Shown: positions 9,428 through 18,741, counted from the first letter of the stretch. The stretch: DNA of 46,307 bases from Pseudoflavonifractor sp. 60 (GCF_009911645.1 NZ_QWKI01000113.1:1-46307), one strand, 5' to 3'. Made by a program: numbers and translations. Notes: generated by a model not told the origin, from the letters alone.

Positions 9428-9885
9428 AACGGCTGAATTTTTCCTGTTGTACCGCCATGAACATCTCATCAGAAATAATAGCCTCATGGATGTCGGCGTA
9501 AAGATACTGATTTATGAGGCCATTGTTTTTTATTTGAGCTACACCAGCGCTGACCGTTTTCTGGAGCAGTACCCATCCTGTGTATTTTTCATTGGACAGC
9601 AGTTTGTTGAGTGCCTCCCGGTTCCATTTGGACTTGCCAGTGGGGGAGCGGATGTTTTTGCTTCCAAGGCAGATGCGATTTTTCCCAAACTGTCGCCATG
9701 GAGGTAACGTTCGAAAATCCAGCGGACAACAGTGGCTTCATCGGGATTGATTGTTACTTGGCCGTTCAGCCCAATGTCATAGCCATAGCACCTGCGTTGG
9801 GCCATTTTAGAGGTACCCCCTTGGAAACCCTTTCGCAGGCCATCTTTGAATTACTTGACTCTTACGTAACGAATCCATCATGATT
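9428..9885 (-). pseudogene. Large serine recombinase fragment
   Basis: Minus-strand piece of the recombinase domain: KGFQGGTSKMAQRR, CYGYDIGLNGQ, TINPDEATVVRWIFERYL, LGKIASALEAK. After a frame change it continues as YLYADIHEAIIS and MFMAVQQEKF up to the IS5-type element at 9427. The N-terminal catalytic resolvase domain is missing. It shares family features with the intact recombinase at 38559-40169 but is distinct. A remnant of an earlier element near the tRNA. Confidence 0.75.
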
Positions 9886-9897
9886 TACCTCAAAAAA

Positions 9898-9930
9898 CAA
9901 AAATGCCACAGTAAAATCACTGCGGTGCCA
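9898..9930 (-). terminator. Terminator downstream of tRNA-Ser
   Basis: Read on the minus strand, an imperfect hairpin (GCACCGCAGT with ACTGTGGC) is followed by TTTTTG. It lies about 70 bases past the tRNA 3' end. A second inverted repeat with arms GTTGACAA/TTGTCAAC lies between, at about 9958-9988. Confidence 0.6.
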
Positions 9931-9995
9931 GGGAATTACAAATGTATATAAAAAGAAAGTTGACAAATTTCTTGTCGAAACTTGTCAACTTATCT

Positions 9996-10085
9996 TGGCG
10001 CAGTAGGAGGGATTCGAACCCTCGAGCCCTTATCAGGCTACACGATTTCCAGTCGTGCTCGTTATGACCACTTCGATACTACTGC
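9996..10085 (-). tRNA. tRNA-Ser (anticodon GGA)
   Basis: Minus-strand class II tRNA of 90 nt including encoded CCA. Acceptor arms GCAGTAG (10079-10085) and CTACTGC (10000-10006) pair fully. The anticodon stem CACGA/TCGTG encloses loop CTGGAAA, giving anticodon GGA (serine, UCC). A long variable arm and T-arm GAGGGTTCGAATCCCTC are present. Its 3' end points left, toward the relic-rich 6.6-9.9 kb region, the side where elements using a tRNA 3' end as target usually integrate. Confidence 0.97.
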
Positions 10086-10128
10086 ATCTGTCATGCTGTT
10101 GTTTTGGACTGCCTGTACAACATCATGT

Positions 10129-10156
10129 ATTATACCAGCTTTTTCCCAATAGTCAA
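10129..10156 (-). promoter_or_regulatory. Promoter for tRNA-Ser
   Basis: On the minus strand, TTGACT (10151-10156), a 16-base spacer and TATAAT (10129-10134) lie about 45 bases before the tRNA 5' end. Confidence 0.75.
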
Positions 10157-10186
10157 GTCTTTTTTTTGAAAAAATTCATTTTGAAA

Positions 10187-10384
10187 ATGAAAAACATCAA
10201 GTTCAAGCTGTGCAAGTTGATTCTGGAGCGCTTCAAGGCCTACACGGAGGAACGGCTTCTCGGCCGCCGCATGGAAAAGGTCAAGATCATCCGCCAAAGG
10301 GATATCGCCGATGTGTGCGCTCTGTTTGGGGTGAACTATTGGAAGATGTTCCGCGCCATCCACCAGGACTATGTGATTTCTTGA
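10187..10384 (+). CDS. Small basic protein of unknown function, next to integrase
   Basis: 66-aa product starting MKNIKFKLCKLILERF, rich in Lys and Arg. The segment RQRDIADVCALFGVNYWKMF could be a helix-turn-helix, so a small DNA-binding protein (for example an excision factor or regulator) is possible; I do not recognise the family. ATG 10187 has no clear ribosome binding site, which lowers confidence. It precedes the integrase by about 110 bases. The gap holds a GGGCGGCC/GGCCGC palindrome near 10450-10473, of the type seen as dispersed repeats in GC-rich Clostridia. Confidence 0.5.
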   Translation: MKNIKFKLCKLILERFKAYTEERLLGRRMEKVKIIRQRDIADVCALFGVNYWKMFRAIHQDYVIS

Positions 10385-10497
10385 GGCGGCGCCGGTCTGG
10401 CAGTACAACGACAAGACGGCGGCGCGTCTCCCGGCGATGATCCCCCGCCCAGTAGGGGCGGCCTCCAGGCCGCAATGGAAAAGTAAAGGAGAAGATT

Positions 10498-11445
10498 ATG
10501 CCCACGATTGAGCAATTCACCGCCGCGCTTCCGGCGTATAAGAGCTACTGTTTGACGCTGTCCCCGGCGACCCAGGCGCTGAAGGACTGCACACTGGGGC
10601 TGTTTGTGGAGTACATGTCTAAGGAACACCCCGGGCAGGAGATCACCAAGAAGATGATCCTGGGCTTCCGCCGCTCCCTGTACGGGATGGCCCCCAACAG
10701 TATCGCCCAGTATATGCGGCAGGTTTCCACGGCCTTCACTTTTATGGCGGAGATGGATTTGTGGGAGGGGGCGAATCCGGTAAGCCGCCACTTGATTGGC
10801 AGAGAGAAGTACAAGCCCTATGACAGTCTCCTGACGGACGCGGATATTCAGCGGATTCTTCGGGATGAGCGCCCAGAGCTTATGACCGGGCGTGTGTACC
10901 TGCGGGCACGGGCCATGTCTTTGTTGCTTCTGACCTCAGGGCTGCGCTTGTCGGAGCTGATGGCGCTGACTCCGGAGGACCTGGACTGGGAGCAGGGGAG
11001 AGCCACAGTCCGCCACGGCAAGGGGGACAAGTGGCGGGTGGTCCCGTTCCACGAAATCGCCCAAGAGGCGGTACGGACGTACATGGAGCGCCTGCGAAAA
11101 GGCTGCCCGGAGGGAATGCCCCTGTTTGTGGGGACGCTGAAGAAGGGGGGCTTCAAAAAGCTGACCAAGCGGACCGTGGAGTACAACATCGGCGATTTCA
11201 TTGAGGGGATGACGGGCCGGACAGATATCTCCCCCCACGACCTGCGCCACGCTATGGCGTCCTGGCTGGTGTCGTCCGGCATGAATATGCGGGAAGTGCA
11301 GACGCTGCTGGGCCACACCAGTATCCAGACCACTGAGCGCTATGCCTCCCTGGTAGCGCCGGATACCCTGCCAGTCCGCAACGCCAACCAGGTGATGAAT
11401 ATTGCCTTTGGCCGGCCGGAGCCGGTGGAGCAGGCGCCGGTCTGA
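10498..11445 (+). CDS. Tyrosine recombinase/integrase
   Basis: Site-specific recombinase of 315 aa with an N-terminal SAM-like core-binding domain (about 1-95) and a C-terminal catalytic domain. The catalytic set is visible: Arg in TSGLRLSEL, Lys in RHGKGDKWRVVP, HxxR in SPHDLRHAMAS, His in LLGHTSIQ and the nucleophile Tyr in TTERYA. Size and layout resemble XerC/XerD-type integrases. Start ATG follows AAAGGAG. The gene ends just before a terminator and one copy of the 57-bp inverted repeat. It probably integrates the prophage, but the att sites could not be identified. Confidence 0.93.
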   Translation: MPTIEQFTAALPAYKSYCLTLSPATQALKDCTLGLFVEYMSKEHPGQEITKKMILGFRRSLYGMAPNSIAQYMRQVSTAFTFMAEMDLWEGANPVSRHLIGREKYKPYDSLLTDADIQRILRDERPELMTGRVYLRARAMSLLLLTSGLRLSELMALTPEDLDWEQGRATVRHGKGDKWRVVPFHEIAQEAVRTYMERLRKGCPEGMPLFVGTLKKGGFKKLTKRTVEYNIGDFIEGMTGRTDISPHDLRHAMASWLVSSGMNMREVQTLLGHTSIQTTERYASLVAPDTLPVRNANQVMNIAFGRPEPVEQAPV

Positions 11446-11454
11446 AACGAGTGA

Positions 11455-11488
11455 AAAACGCACGGAGCGATGAAGCGCCGTGCGTTTT
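11455..11488 (+). terminator. Integrase terminator
   Basis: Arms AAAACGCACGG (11455-11465) and CCGTGCGTTTT (11478-11488) form an 11-bp stem ending in T's, 10 bases after the integrase stop. It also lies between the converging integrase and tape measure genes. Confidence 0.85.
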
Positions 11489-11497
11489 ATTATGCGG

Positions 11498-11554
11498 GGT
11501 GTCCAAGTTGGACACCGGCTTCCCCTGCCCGTTTCGTTCTCGCTGCATTCTGGG
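11498..11554 (+). repeat. 57-bp inverted repeat, left copy
   Basis: Begins with the near-palindrome GGTGTCCAAGTTGGACACC and ends CTGCATTCTGGG. The same 57 bp occurs inverted at 46139-46195 with two mismatches. Neither copy lies in a supported gene. The left copy sits between the integrase terminator and the tape measure stop. Confidence 0.9.
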
Positions 11555-11592
11555 ATAGAGCCCCTGGTTTAGCCGCCGGGAATGCCGGTGCG

Positions 11593-14500
11593 TCAGGTGC
11601 CCATGTGCAGACCAACGAGCTGAAGAGTTTCAGACAGCGGTCTGTGTACCATGCTGCTGCCGATGGTGACGCCGTTCATGGTGATAGAATGGTCGTCGAC
11701 AGAGCTGGTGGTGGCGGTCCCACCAGTCGTATTGTAGGATGTCTCATAGCTCCGGGTGGTAGAGTAAATACCATTCTGCGCGGCGTAGGTGTCCCACCCA
11801 TCGTTCTCCAGATCTTCCAGAGACATGGACCGGACGCCGGAACGGTAGCCGCTATTCCAGTCGTCGTCATAGACCCCCGGCTTGACTGTCGCGCCATGGG
11901 GGCCGTAGTCAAAGATATCCCACTGACCGTTTTCGTAGTGGGCCCCGATAAGCGCCCCCAGCCGCTGGTTTTCCTCATAGAGCCTGGCCTGTTCAGCGGG
12001 GGAGGCATTGGCATAGGCTTGACCATTGGCCAGCATCTGGTCAATAATTTCCCGTCGGGTCATCCCGGAGCCACCGTTGCCCCAGCTGTCGTCCGGGTCG
12101 TACCCGCTGCCGGCGGTTACATCGTCCAGCACATACCCCAGCTCTCGGAGCAGCTCAGTCACCCGGTCCACCTGCGTGGCCATGGCGGGGGTGCCATACC
12201 GGGCGATATCGTTGAGAATGTCGCTCAGGTCCCGGGCGGGCGCTTCAATACTCTTCCGGATATCGTCCCACCGGTCCATCCAGTCGTCATATTCCTGCTG
12301 AGCCTGTTTCTTGCGCGCCTCAGCGGCCTTTTTCTCTGCCTCCAGGGCGTCCAGCTGCTGGTTATACTGTTCTTTAAGGGCTTCGTAGTGGTCCTCCCAG
12401 GCCTCTTTTTCCCGTTCGTTCTGGTCAATCAGGTTCTGGAGGTGGTCCTGCCTGGCCTTGCTCTCCTTCTCAAAGGCGGAAATCTGCTTATTGATGGCGT
12501 CGATCTCCTTGTTGATAAGGTCTTTCTGCTTATCCAAGAGCTTTTTTTGTTCCTCCAGGGCCTTGATCTGCTCCTCCAGCCGCTTGAGAATGAGGTTATG
12601 GGCCTGCTCCTCCTTGTAGTCCTGGAGGTCCTTTTCGGCCTCCTCCTTGGCTTTTTCCGCCTCAGCGAGGGCCTTTTCCGCCTTTGCCACGGCCTCCTCA
12701 TCGGCTCTCCAGGCCCACACGCCATCCTTGAGTGTGTAGATTGTCCGCTCATTTCGGGCGGTCTGGAGGGCCAGGAGCGCGTCCTGGACCTTCTTCTGCG
12801 CCTCCTCCACAGCCAGCTCTTTCTTCTGAAGCTCCAGTGCCTCCTGCTCCAGCTTCTTCTGTTCGTCCCAAGCGTCCTTGATCTGGCCGTATTCCTCGTT
12901 AAGGTCGTCCAGCTGGTCCTGGATTTCGTCTATTTGGTCATCCAGACCGGGGATGTAGGTTTTAATCGTGCCATCGGGATTGACGGTGTAATAGCCGTTG
13001 ATCTGGTTGGAGAGGGTTTCCCGGCGCTCCTCCAGGGGGGCCGTCAGAGCTTCCAGCCGCTTTTTCTCCGCCTCCAGCTGGGCGTTCAGTTCCTTGAGAA
13101 CTGCGTTGATGGGCTTTAAAATGCCCTCAAGCTCCTTGTCATACTGCTCCAGAATATCGTTGATACGGTCCATCTGGTCCTCGATGCCGTCGATTTCATC
13201 CTGAACAGCATCAATGCCGTCCTTCGCCTTGTCGAAAATATCGTCAAAGGCGTCTTCCAGCTCTTTCCAGAGATTGTCCTGAATGTCCCGAATGGCGTCC
13301 TTGTCGCTCCAGACCTGCTCCTGAATGTCTCGAATACTGGCGTCGTTGGAGCCGTTGACATTGTTGGCCTGAAGGATGTTCATGGCGGCCTGCGCCTGGG
13401 CAATGCGCTGGGCGTAGATCTCAATGCGCTGGGCCACTGTGCCGGTGGTGCGGCCCAGCTCTTCGATTTTATGCGCGCTTTCGTTGATATAATCGTCAAA
13501 GTGGTCCTTGAGGTTGTCGAAGACACGGGCCATTTTCTCCTGGTAGTCCCACCAGGCGTCCCCCAGCTCCCGCATAAAGTCCTCATTCTCCCGCACGCCC
13601 TGGGCGCGATAGCGGTCGGCCAGTTCATGGACCTCCTGCTGCATCTGCCGGTATTGCTCTACCATCGCTTTGTCATCTGCGGCAATCTGCTCCAGGGTTC
13701 GGTCCTTTTTGCCCAGCAGTTCAAAGTCCTTTTCCAGGCGGTCATGCCGGGCCAGGAGTTTGTCGTTGAGGTCCTTGTAAATACTCTCAATGTCATCTGC
13801 CAGGCCCCGATATAGAATTTTGAGTTGGTTTACCTCGTCGGAAGCGGCATCTTTTCCCTGGCGGATAAAATCCTTCTGCGCGGCAAGAATCTTCTCCTGC
13901 ATCCCCTGGAGATTTTTAACCCGCTGGCCGGCGGTGTCGCTGTCGGAGCGCTCCAGTACCTGGTTGGTGCGTTTGGTGATCTCCTCCAGCTTCTTCAGCG
14001 CCTCAATCTGGGTCTCATACCAGTCCTTGGCCGACCCGCCGCTCTTTGAGCTGGAAGATTTGGAGGACTTGTTGAGGCTGACCTGGAAGGAGTCCAGAAC
14101 ATCCTGCATGGCCTGTTCTGCCTGTTTTGCCCGGACCTCATTCACCGCGTCAGTGACCGCGCCCTGGACGGCCCCCATGAACTTAGAGGATGACAGGGCG
14201 GACACCGCACCGCCAAAAATTCCGGACAGGGCGGAATACATTCCTGAAATGGCCCCCGCAGTCTGCTGGGCCTTTGTTAACATGGCATCCTGCGCGTTGG
14301 AAAAAGCGGCTTGAATCTTTTTGAATATATTTATCTGCTGATTCTTTCCGTTTTCTGCCGCCTGGACCTGCTGGTTCTGTGCATTTTCCGCAATGGCGGT
14401 TTTCAGCTCGGCGAAAGTCTTGTACCACCTTGCGTCAACCCCGTACTGGTCCGCCAACTTTTTTACCGTGCCGGCGTTACCGTCCAGCCAGGAGGAATAG

Positions 14501-17343
14501 AAATCCTCATTGCCCATCTCCTTCTCCAGCAGCGCCTTCTTGTAGGTGTTCACCTCAGCCTCATATGCGTTTTGGAGCGCTTGGCTGATCTCCTCCTGGG
14601 TTGCGAGGCCGGCCATTGCTTTCAGGACCACTTCGTCCAGGGCGTCGTCATACTTTCCCAGCAAGGAAATGAGGGTATTTGCAGACAGAGCACCGTTCTG
14701 CTTCAGCTCACTCTGGGCGTCCGACAGTGTTTGAGCACCGGCGGCACAATCGTTCAGGACTTGAGCCAAATCCTCCATGGCCTTCTGTGAGTCCTGGGCA
14801 GCGCCGCCTACGCCGTCTATTCCAGCTTCCGCTTCCTGGGCGGCCGCTGCGCTCTCGGTGAAGTACTGGGCCAGGATATCCAGAGCCCCCGCATTCCCCT
14901 CCAGCAGCGTTTTCAGTACAGGAAACTTGTCGATCAGCGTCTGCACCTCCTGCGTGGTGACGCTGCCGTCCGCCTGGATTTGTTTCAAAGCCTCGGCAAA
15001 GCGGCTCTGCTCCGCCTCGTCCATCTCTCCAACCAGTTCATTGAGCTGGTCGGTCAGGGCCTTGGCCGGATACATGGCCTCCCGGAGGGTCTCCAGCAAT
15101 CCCATCCATTTGTCCTTGTCCGGGCCCTCTGGCAGGTTGTCCACGAGGTCATACAACTCCTTGTAGAACCCGGCCGATACATCCTTTGCGGCTTGAAATT
15201 CTTCCTCAATGGCCTTAATGGACCGGGCTTCTTCGTCGCTCCAGCTCCCGTCCCCGTGTGCGGAGAGGAATTGGTTTTTCTTCTCTGTCAGATTATCCAG
15301 CAGTCCCTCCAGATATTGAGCCTGTTTCTCGAATCCGGACAGCCGCCCCAAGTCGTATTCGATACTCTCCTGGCTGAGGGCTGGAGAGCTGGTCGCACTG
15401 TCTCTCCAGGGCTGATAGTTGTAGTTTGCCCCGGTGTATCCCTTGTTAAGAGACTTGTTGGTCTCCTCCTGCGCCGCCCGTTTTTTGGCCTCAGCCAGAT
15501 CTTTCTGGAGGACGATCTGCCACTCCAGTTCCTCATTTTCTTTTTTCAGCCGGTCCAGCTCCTCCCGTTCCACCACAGTCAGGCTGTCTCCTCTGCTGTT
15601 CAGTTCTTCGATCCTGTCCTGGATTGTTTTCAGCTGGCTTTCCAAGCCCTCCAGAGCAGCTTGTTCCTTCTCGTACGCCGACACTGCGTCCGCCGTAGCC
15701 TGAGCCTGTTCCTCGATAGAGACAGTGAGCAGATCGAGGATTGTTATCACTGCCGTCAGTCCGACTGCAATAAATCCGATAGGCCCCAGGGCGGCATACA
15801 GAGCACCAGCCAGCCCCTTGATACCCACAGCAGCCCCCGCAGCGACGGACCCCGCGGCGCTCATCCTCCCGATCAGCCCTGTCAACCCCGAAAAGGCCCC
15901 CGTGATAGCCTGGCCCATAGAGGTAGCAGAAAATGTTTTTCCGGCTGCGTTGAGCAAGATTATCGCTGCGGTAAGGGCGGTGACCTGCGCTACGGCGCTG
16001 TCCAAGTCAGTGTTGGCAATTTCCAGCAGACCGTTGCCCACATCCAACAGGCCCATAGAGATGTCGCTGGCCTGGAAACCCTCGACGAACTGCGCCCACT
16101 GGGCGGTGAGACGGTTGCTCTTAGCCTCCCAGCCATTGAGGTAAATATCCAGTTCCCGGTCGGCGCTGCCCACGCTGTCCCGGTAGGTCTCCAGCATATC
16201 GTTATACATTTCGTAGTTGGAGATCAGCGCCATCAGCTGGTTAGAACGCACCTTGCCGCCCAGGGAGGCGACCACCTCCTGAAGCTGCGCCTCCGTAATA
16301 AGTCCCTGACGGTACTTTTCCGACATCTCCGCAATGACTTCCATGGGATTCCGGAGCGCCACCACACCGTCCTTGTATTCTCGTGTGGCGACATTTAACT
16401 TGTCCAGAGCGGCGGCGGTGCGTTGGATTTCGTCCTCTGTCCACCGCTCTCCGGTCTCGGCGTCAATCTCAATCTCGGTGCTGCCCTGGATGTTCAGAAT
16501 AAGCGCACGCAGGGCACGGGCGGCGCTGTTTCCGCTCTCCTGAGTCACTGCGGTGATAGTGCCAATGGCGGCCACCGTCTCTTCCACCTTCATTCCGGCT
16601 TGGGCAGCCAGAGAAGAAACAATGCCCATGCCCCCCGCCATCTTCTCCACAGAAGTGGCGAACTGGTTGCCGATTTCGTTGGCTCCGTCCAGTACTCGGG
16701 TGAGCGAGTCGATATTGCCCTTGTACTTGTAGGCGGCATCCACGGCCAGCAGGAATTTATTGGCGGTTTCCTCGTTTACATTGCCTACCACCTGAGTTTT
16801 TGCGGACAGCTCGCCCAGGTCCTCGGAGAGAGCATTATAGCCCGCCTGCGCCCATTTGGTGACAGAGGCCAGGTAGTCAGAGGGGGTGGAGCCCAATGCC
16901 CCGGAGACCTCAAAGGCACTGTTTTTCATGCGCTCCATATCGGCGTTGGTGGCTTTGGTGACCTTCTGGACGGCCACCAGTTCCGCATTCATCTTTTTCA
17001 GCTCAGCCAGTGCGTCCCGGAGGTTTCCAGTAAAAGCACGGATGGTCATGCCTGCCAAACGGTCCCAAAGCAGGTTATACCGCAATTGGGTACGGGTCAT
17101 ATCCTCGGTGGTATCCCGCATATTCCTCTGCTGATTGGCGGCATCCCGCAGAGCATTTGAGGCGTTCTGAGCGGCGCCGCTCACTTGATTCATCCCTTGA
17201 GACAAGCCGTTCACATTGATATTTACGGTGCTTTGCTGCCGCAAGGCCGCCAGCACCCTGTCCAAGCGTTCCAATCGGGATATTTGGGCCTCTGTCGCCC
17301 TGGTGATCCCCACTTTCAGTCTTACAATTTCTTCTGCTGCCAT
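11593..17343 (-). CDS. Phage tail tape measure protein
   Basis: 1916-aa protein setting phage tail length. The N-terminal 400 residues match the TP901-type tape measure domain (NADMERMKNSAFEVSGALG, TVAAIGTITAVTQESGNSA). A hydrophobic stretch lies at about 450-541 and very long Glu/Lys/Gln-rich coiled coils at about 1150-1680. ATG 17343 follows GAAAGGAG with 8-base spacing. The gene is preceded by a pseudoknot-terminator RNA element (17357-17443), implying conditional read-through. It is the last gene of the minus-strand array, after fibre and hub genes, which is unusual; in most siphophages the tape measure is transcribed before them. Confidence 0.95.
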   Translation of the reverse strand: MAAEEIVRLKVGITRATEAQISRLERLDRVLAALRQQSTVNINVNGLSQGMNQVSGAAQNASNALRDAANQQRNMRDTTEDMTRTQLRYNLLWDRLAGMTIRAFTGNLRDALAELKKMNAELVAVQKVTKATNADMERMKNSAFEVSGALGSTPSDYLASVTKWAQAGYNALSEDLGELSAKTQVVGNVNEETANKFLLAVDAAYKYKGNIDSLTRVLDGANEIGNQFATSVEKMAGGMGIVSSLAAQAGMKVEETVAAIGTITAVTQESGNSAARALRALILNIQGSTEIEIDAETGERWTEDEIQRTAAALDKLNVATREYKDGVVALRNPMEVIAEMSEKYRQGLITEAQLQEVVASLGGKVRSNQLMALISNYEMYNDMLETYRDSVGSADRELDIYLNGWEAKSNRLTAQWAQFVEGFQASDISMGLLDVGNGLLEIANTDLDSAVAQVTALTAAIILLNAAGKTFSATSMGQAITGAFSGLTGLIGRMSAAGSVAAGAAVGIKGLAGALYAALGPIGFIAVGLTAVITILDLLTVSIEEQAQATADAVSAYEKEQAALEGLESQLKTIQDRIEELNSRGDSLTVVEREELDRLKKENEELEWQIVLQKDLAEAKKRAAQEETNKSLNKGYTGANYNYQPWRDSATSSPALSQESIEYDLGRLSGFEKQAQYLEGLLDNLTEKKNQFLSAHGDGSWSDEEARSIKAIEEEFQAAKDVSAGFYKELYDLVDNLPEGPDKDKWMGLLETLREAMYPAKALTDQLNELVGEMDEAEQSRFAEALKQIQADGSVTTQEVQTLIDKFPVLKTLLEGNAGALDILAQYFTESAAAAQEAEAGIDGVGGAAQDSQKAMEDLAQVLNDCAAGAQTLSDAQSELKQNGALSANTLISLLGKYDDALDEVVLKAMAGLATQEEISQALQNAYEAEVNTYKKALLEKEMGNEDFYSSWLDGNAGTVKKLADQYGVDARWYKTFAELKTAIAENAQNQQVQAAENGKNQQINIFKKIQAAFSNAQDAMLTKAQQTAGAISGMYSALSGIFGGAVSALSSSKFMGAVQGAVTDAVNEVRAKQAEQAMQDVLDSFQVSLNKSSKSSSSKSGGSAKDWYETQIEALKKLEEITKRTNQVLERSDSDTAGQRVKNLQGMQEKILAAQKDFIRQGKDAASDEVNQLKILYRGLADDIESIYKDLNDKLLARHDRLEKDFELLGKKDRTLEQIAADDKAMVEQYRQMQQEVHELADRYRAQGVRENEDFMRELGDAWWDYQEKMARVFDNLKDHFDDYINESAHKIEELGRTTGTVAQRIEIYAQRIAQAQAAMNILQANNVNGSNDASIRDIQEQVWSDKDAIRDIQDNLWKELEDAFDDIFDKAKDGIDAVQDEIDGIEDQMDRINDILEQYDKELEGILKPINAVLKELNAQLEAEKKRLEALTAPLEERRETLSNQINGYYTVNPDGTIKTYIPGLDDQIDEIQDQLDDLNEEYGQIKDAWDEQKKLEQEALELQKKELAVEEAQKKVQDALLALQTARNERTIYTLKDGVWAWRADEEAVAKAEKALAEAEKAKEEAEKDLQDYKEEQAHNLILKRLEEQIKALEEQKKLLDKQKDLINKEIDAINKQISAFEKESKARQDHLQNLIDQNEREKEAWEDHYEALKEQYNQQLDALEAEKKAAEARKKQAQQEYDDWMDRWDDIRKSIEAPARDLSDILNDIARYGTPAMATQVDRVTELLRELGYVLDDVTAGSGYDPDDSWGNGGSGMTRREIIDQMLANGQAYANASPAEQARLYEENQRLGALIGAHYENGQWDIFDYGPHGATVKPGVYDDDWNSGYRSGVRSMSLEDLENDGWDTYAAQNGIYSTTRSYETSYNTTGGTATTSSVDDHSITMNGVTIGSSMVHRPLSETLQLVGLHMGT

Positions 17344-17356
17344 TTGTGTCTCTCCT

Positions 17357-17443
17357 TTCAAAAATAAAAACAAGGGGCTGAGCGCAAGGGTTTCCCCATG
17401 CGTTCAGCCCCGATTGGCTCTTACCGTCCGGCCAATTCCGGCG
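17357..17443 (-). promoter_or_regulatory. Pseudoknot-terminator RNA element, copy B
   Basis: Between the hub gene stop and the tape measure start. On the minus strand: CCGG (17438-17441), loop AATTGG (17432-17437), CCGG (17428-17431), AAGAG (17418-17422), then CCAATC (17412-17417), which is complementary to the loop. This permits an H-type pseudoknot. It is followed directly by a strong terminator hairpin (17374-17411, arms GGGGCTGA/TCAGCCCC) and a U-rich run (17359-17373), then AAAGGAG of the next gene. A second copy lies at 45704-45793. The pseudoknot is a prediction from complementarity. Confidence 0.7.
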
Positions 17444-17459
17444 GCGATATTTTATTTTG

Positions 17460-18728
17460 TTAAACTCCGGGCACTCCTGCCGCGGTTGCCAGCGGAAAGT
17501 CATTGACCGAAGTACAGTTGAGCTGCATTGCTCCAGTCTGCCCCAGGGGGCGGGAGAAACCGGTCAGCAGATGGCGCTCCACAGGCTCTCCCGGCTTGTC
17601 TGTCCGCCGGATGGTCACCAAGTTGTTCTCAACCAGGTGGAACAGCTGAGAGGTCTGTACCGTGACGGACTTCTGGAGGACCGTGTTCCGCTTCAGGTGG
17701 AACTCCGCCAACTCCTGACACTGAGCGTCGGCGTAATAGGCGGTATCGGTCATGCGCCGGGTGCGGTATCCCAGGATGTTGACGTTGGTGTCGCTCCGGG
17801 GGTCCAGGTTGACGGCCCGACCCTTGGGGATGGGTCTGTTCTCGTCCAGAGCGGTCCCGCGAACAATGATATCATTATATACTTCGGTGTTTTTGGCGGT
17901 GTAGGTTGCCCCCAGGAAGGTGATCCGCTCTGGGGAAAACTCATATTGTACCGGCTTGTCCCTGTCCAGGATGTCCTCATAGGCCGCGTCAATCCGGAAG
18001 TGCCCGGTCTGGTCGTACCCCATCCAGCCCACCAGCATTTTGTTTACTTCCAAAAACACCTCCGCATAGGTGCCGTTCTCGCTGTCGCAGCGGTAGGTGT
18101 AGGGGGCGGTAAGCCAGGAGGCAGGGGTTCCATCCGGGAGGTTTACGGTGCGGTTGTTGTAGTAGGTTGTGAAGACCGGGGGGAGGTGGTCCACCGGCTG
18201 TCCGTTGCCCCGGTCCTTCTGAAGCAGGGTGGCAACCGCGGTGAACAGGTTTTCTCCCTGATTGATTTGATAGACGCCCTCCAGATTTCCGAACAAAGTC
18301 CCATCCAGGTACGCCCACTTGTCCACCAGATTGTACCGGGCAGACTTCCGCCCGGGTTCAAGGGTTTCCTCCGGGTCCCTGACATAGAACACGCCCTGAG
18401 GGAGGTAGTAGTCGGTGCCGTCCGGCAGGATCAGCCCCTCCATCAGGCGTATCTGCTGCCCGAACCAGACCTTGTTGACATTAAAGTCATAAGCTCCATC
18501 CAGGTTGGAGAGGGTGACCGTGGCCTGCCTGCGCTGGCCGTTCTGGAGGTTGACAGTCAGTTCCCCCTCCTGGAGGAAGGCCCCCGCCCGGCGGTTTTTG
18601 GGGTTGTTGTCGATGGAAAAAGCCAGAGAGCCGTCCGGCTGAAGAAAGTCCAGCCGCGCCAGCTTGAGAAATGGACCCTCCAGAGCGGTTAAGTAGGCCG
18701 CCCAGCGTTCCCGGTCGGTCAAGGGCAT
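17460..18728 (-). CDS. Tail/baseplate hub-like protein
   Basis: 422-aa phage structural protein. The C-terminal half (LGYRTRRMTDTAYYADAQ, LAEFHLKRNTVLQKSVTV, HLLTGFSRPLGQTGAM) resembles hub proteins of the gp27/late control D type that cap the tail tube. This is judged from motif style and is not firm. The start is ambiguous: AGGAGG lies only 2 bases before ATG 18728 but 8 before TTG 18722, so TTG may be used. It lies downstream of the plus-strand toxin-antitoxin cluster, whose hicA promoter begins 14 bases from this start, and upstream of the tape measure gene. Confidence 0.75.
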   Translation of the reverse strand: MPLTDRERWAAYLTALEGPFLKLARLDFLQPDGSLAFSIDNNPKNRRAGAFLQEGELTVNLQNGQRRQATVTLSNLDGAYDFNVNKVWFGQQIRLMEGLILPDGTDYYLPQGVFYVRDPEETLEPGRKSARYNLVDKWAYLDGTLFGNLEGVYQINQGENLFTAVATLLQKDRGNGQPVDHLPPVFTTYYNNRTVNLPDGTPASWLTAPYTYRCDSENGTYAEVFLEVNKMLVGWMGYDQTGHFRIDAAYEDILDRDKPVQYEFSPERITFLGATYTAKNTEVYNDIIVRGTALDENRPIPKGRAVNLDPRSDTNVNILGYRTRRMTDTAYYADAQCQELAEFHLKRNTVLQKSVTVQTSQLFHLVENNLVTIRRTDKPGEPVERHLLTGFSRPLGQTGAMQLNCTSVNDFPLATAAGVPGV

Positions 18729-18741
18729 CGCCTCCTTTTGA

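Noticed and set aside
9996..10085. tRNA-Ser as the attachment site of the adjacent integrase
   Set aside because: The tRNA 3' end faces away from the integrase and no repeated 3' segment was found in the window.
11470..13119. Long plus-strand open frame of 549 codons opposite the tape measure gene
   Set aside because: Low-complexity Leu/Val-rich product mirroring the Glu/Lys coiled coil on the other strand, no binding site and no family motifs; an antisense shadow.
17457..18692. Plus-strand open frame opposite the hub-like gene
   Set aside because: The minus-strand frame has phage motifs and a binding site; this frame is a GC-driven shadow.
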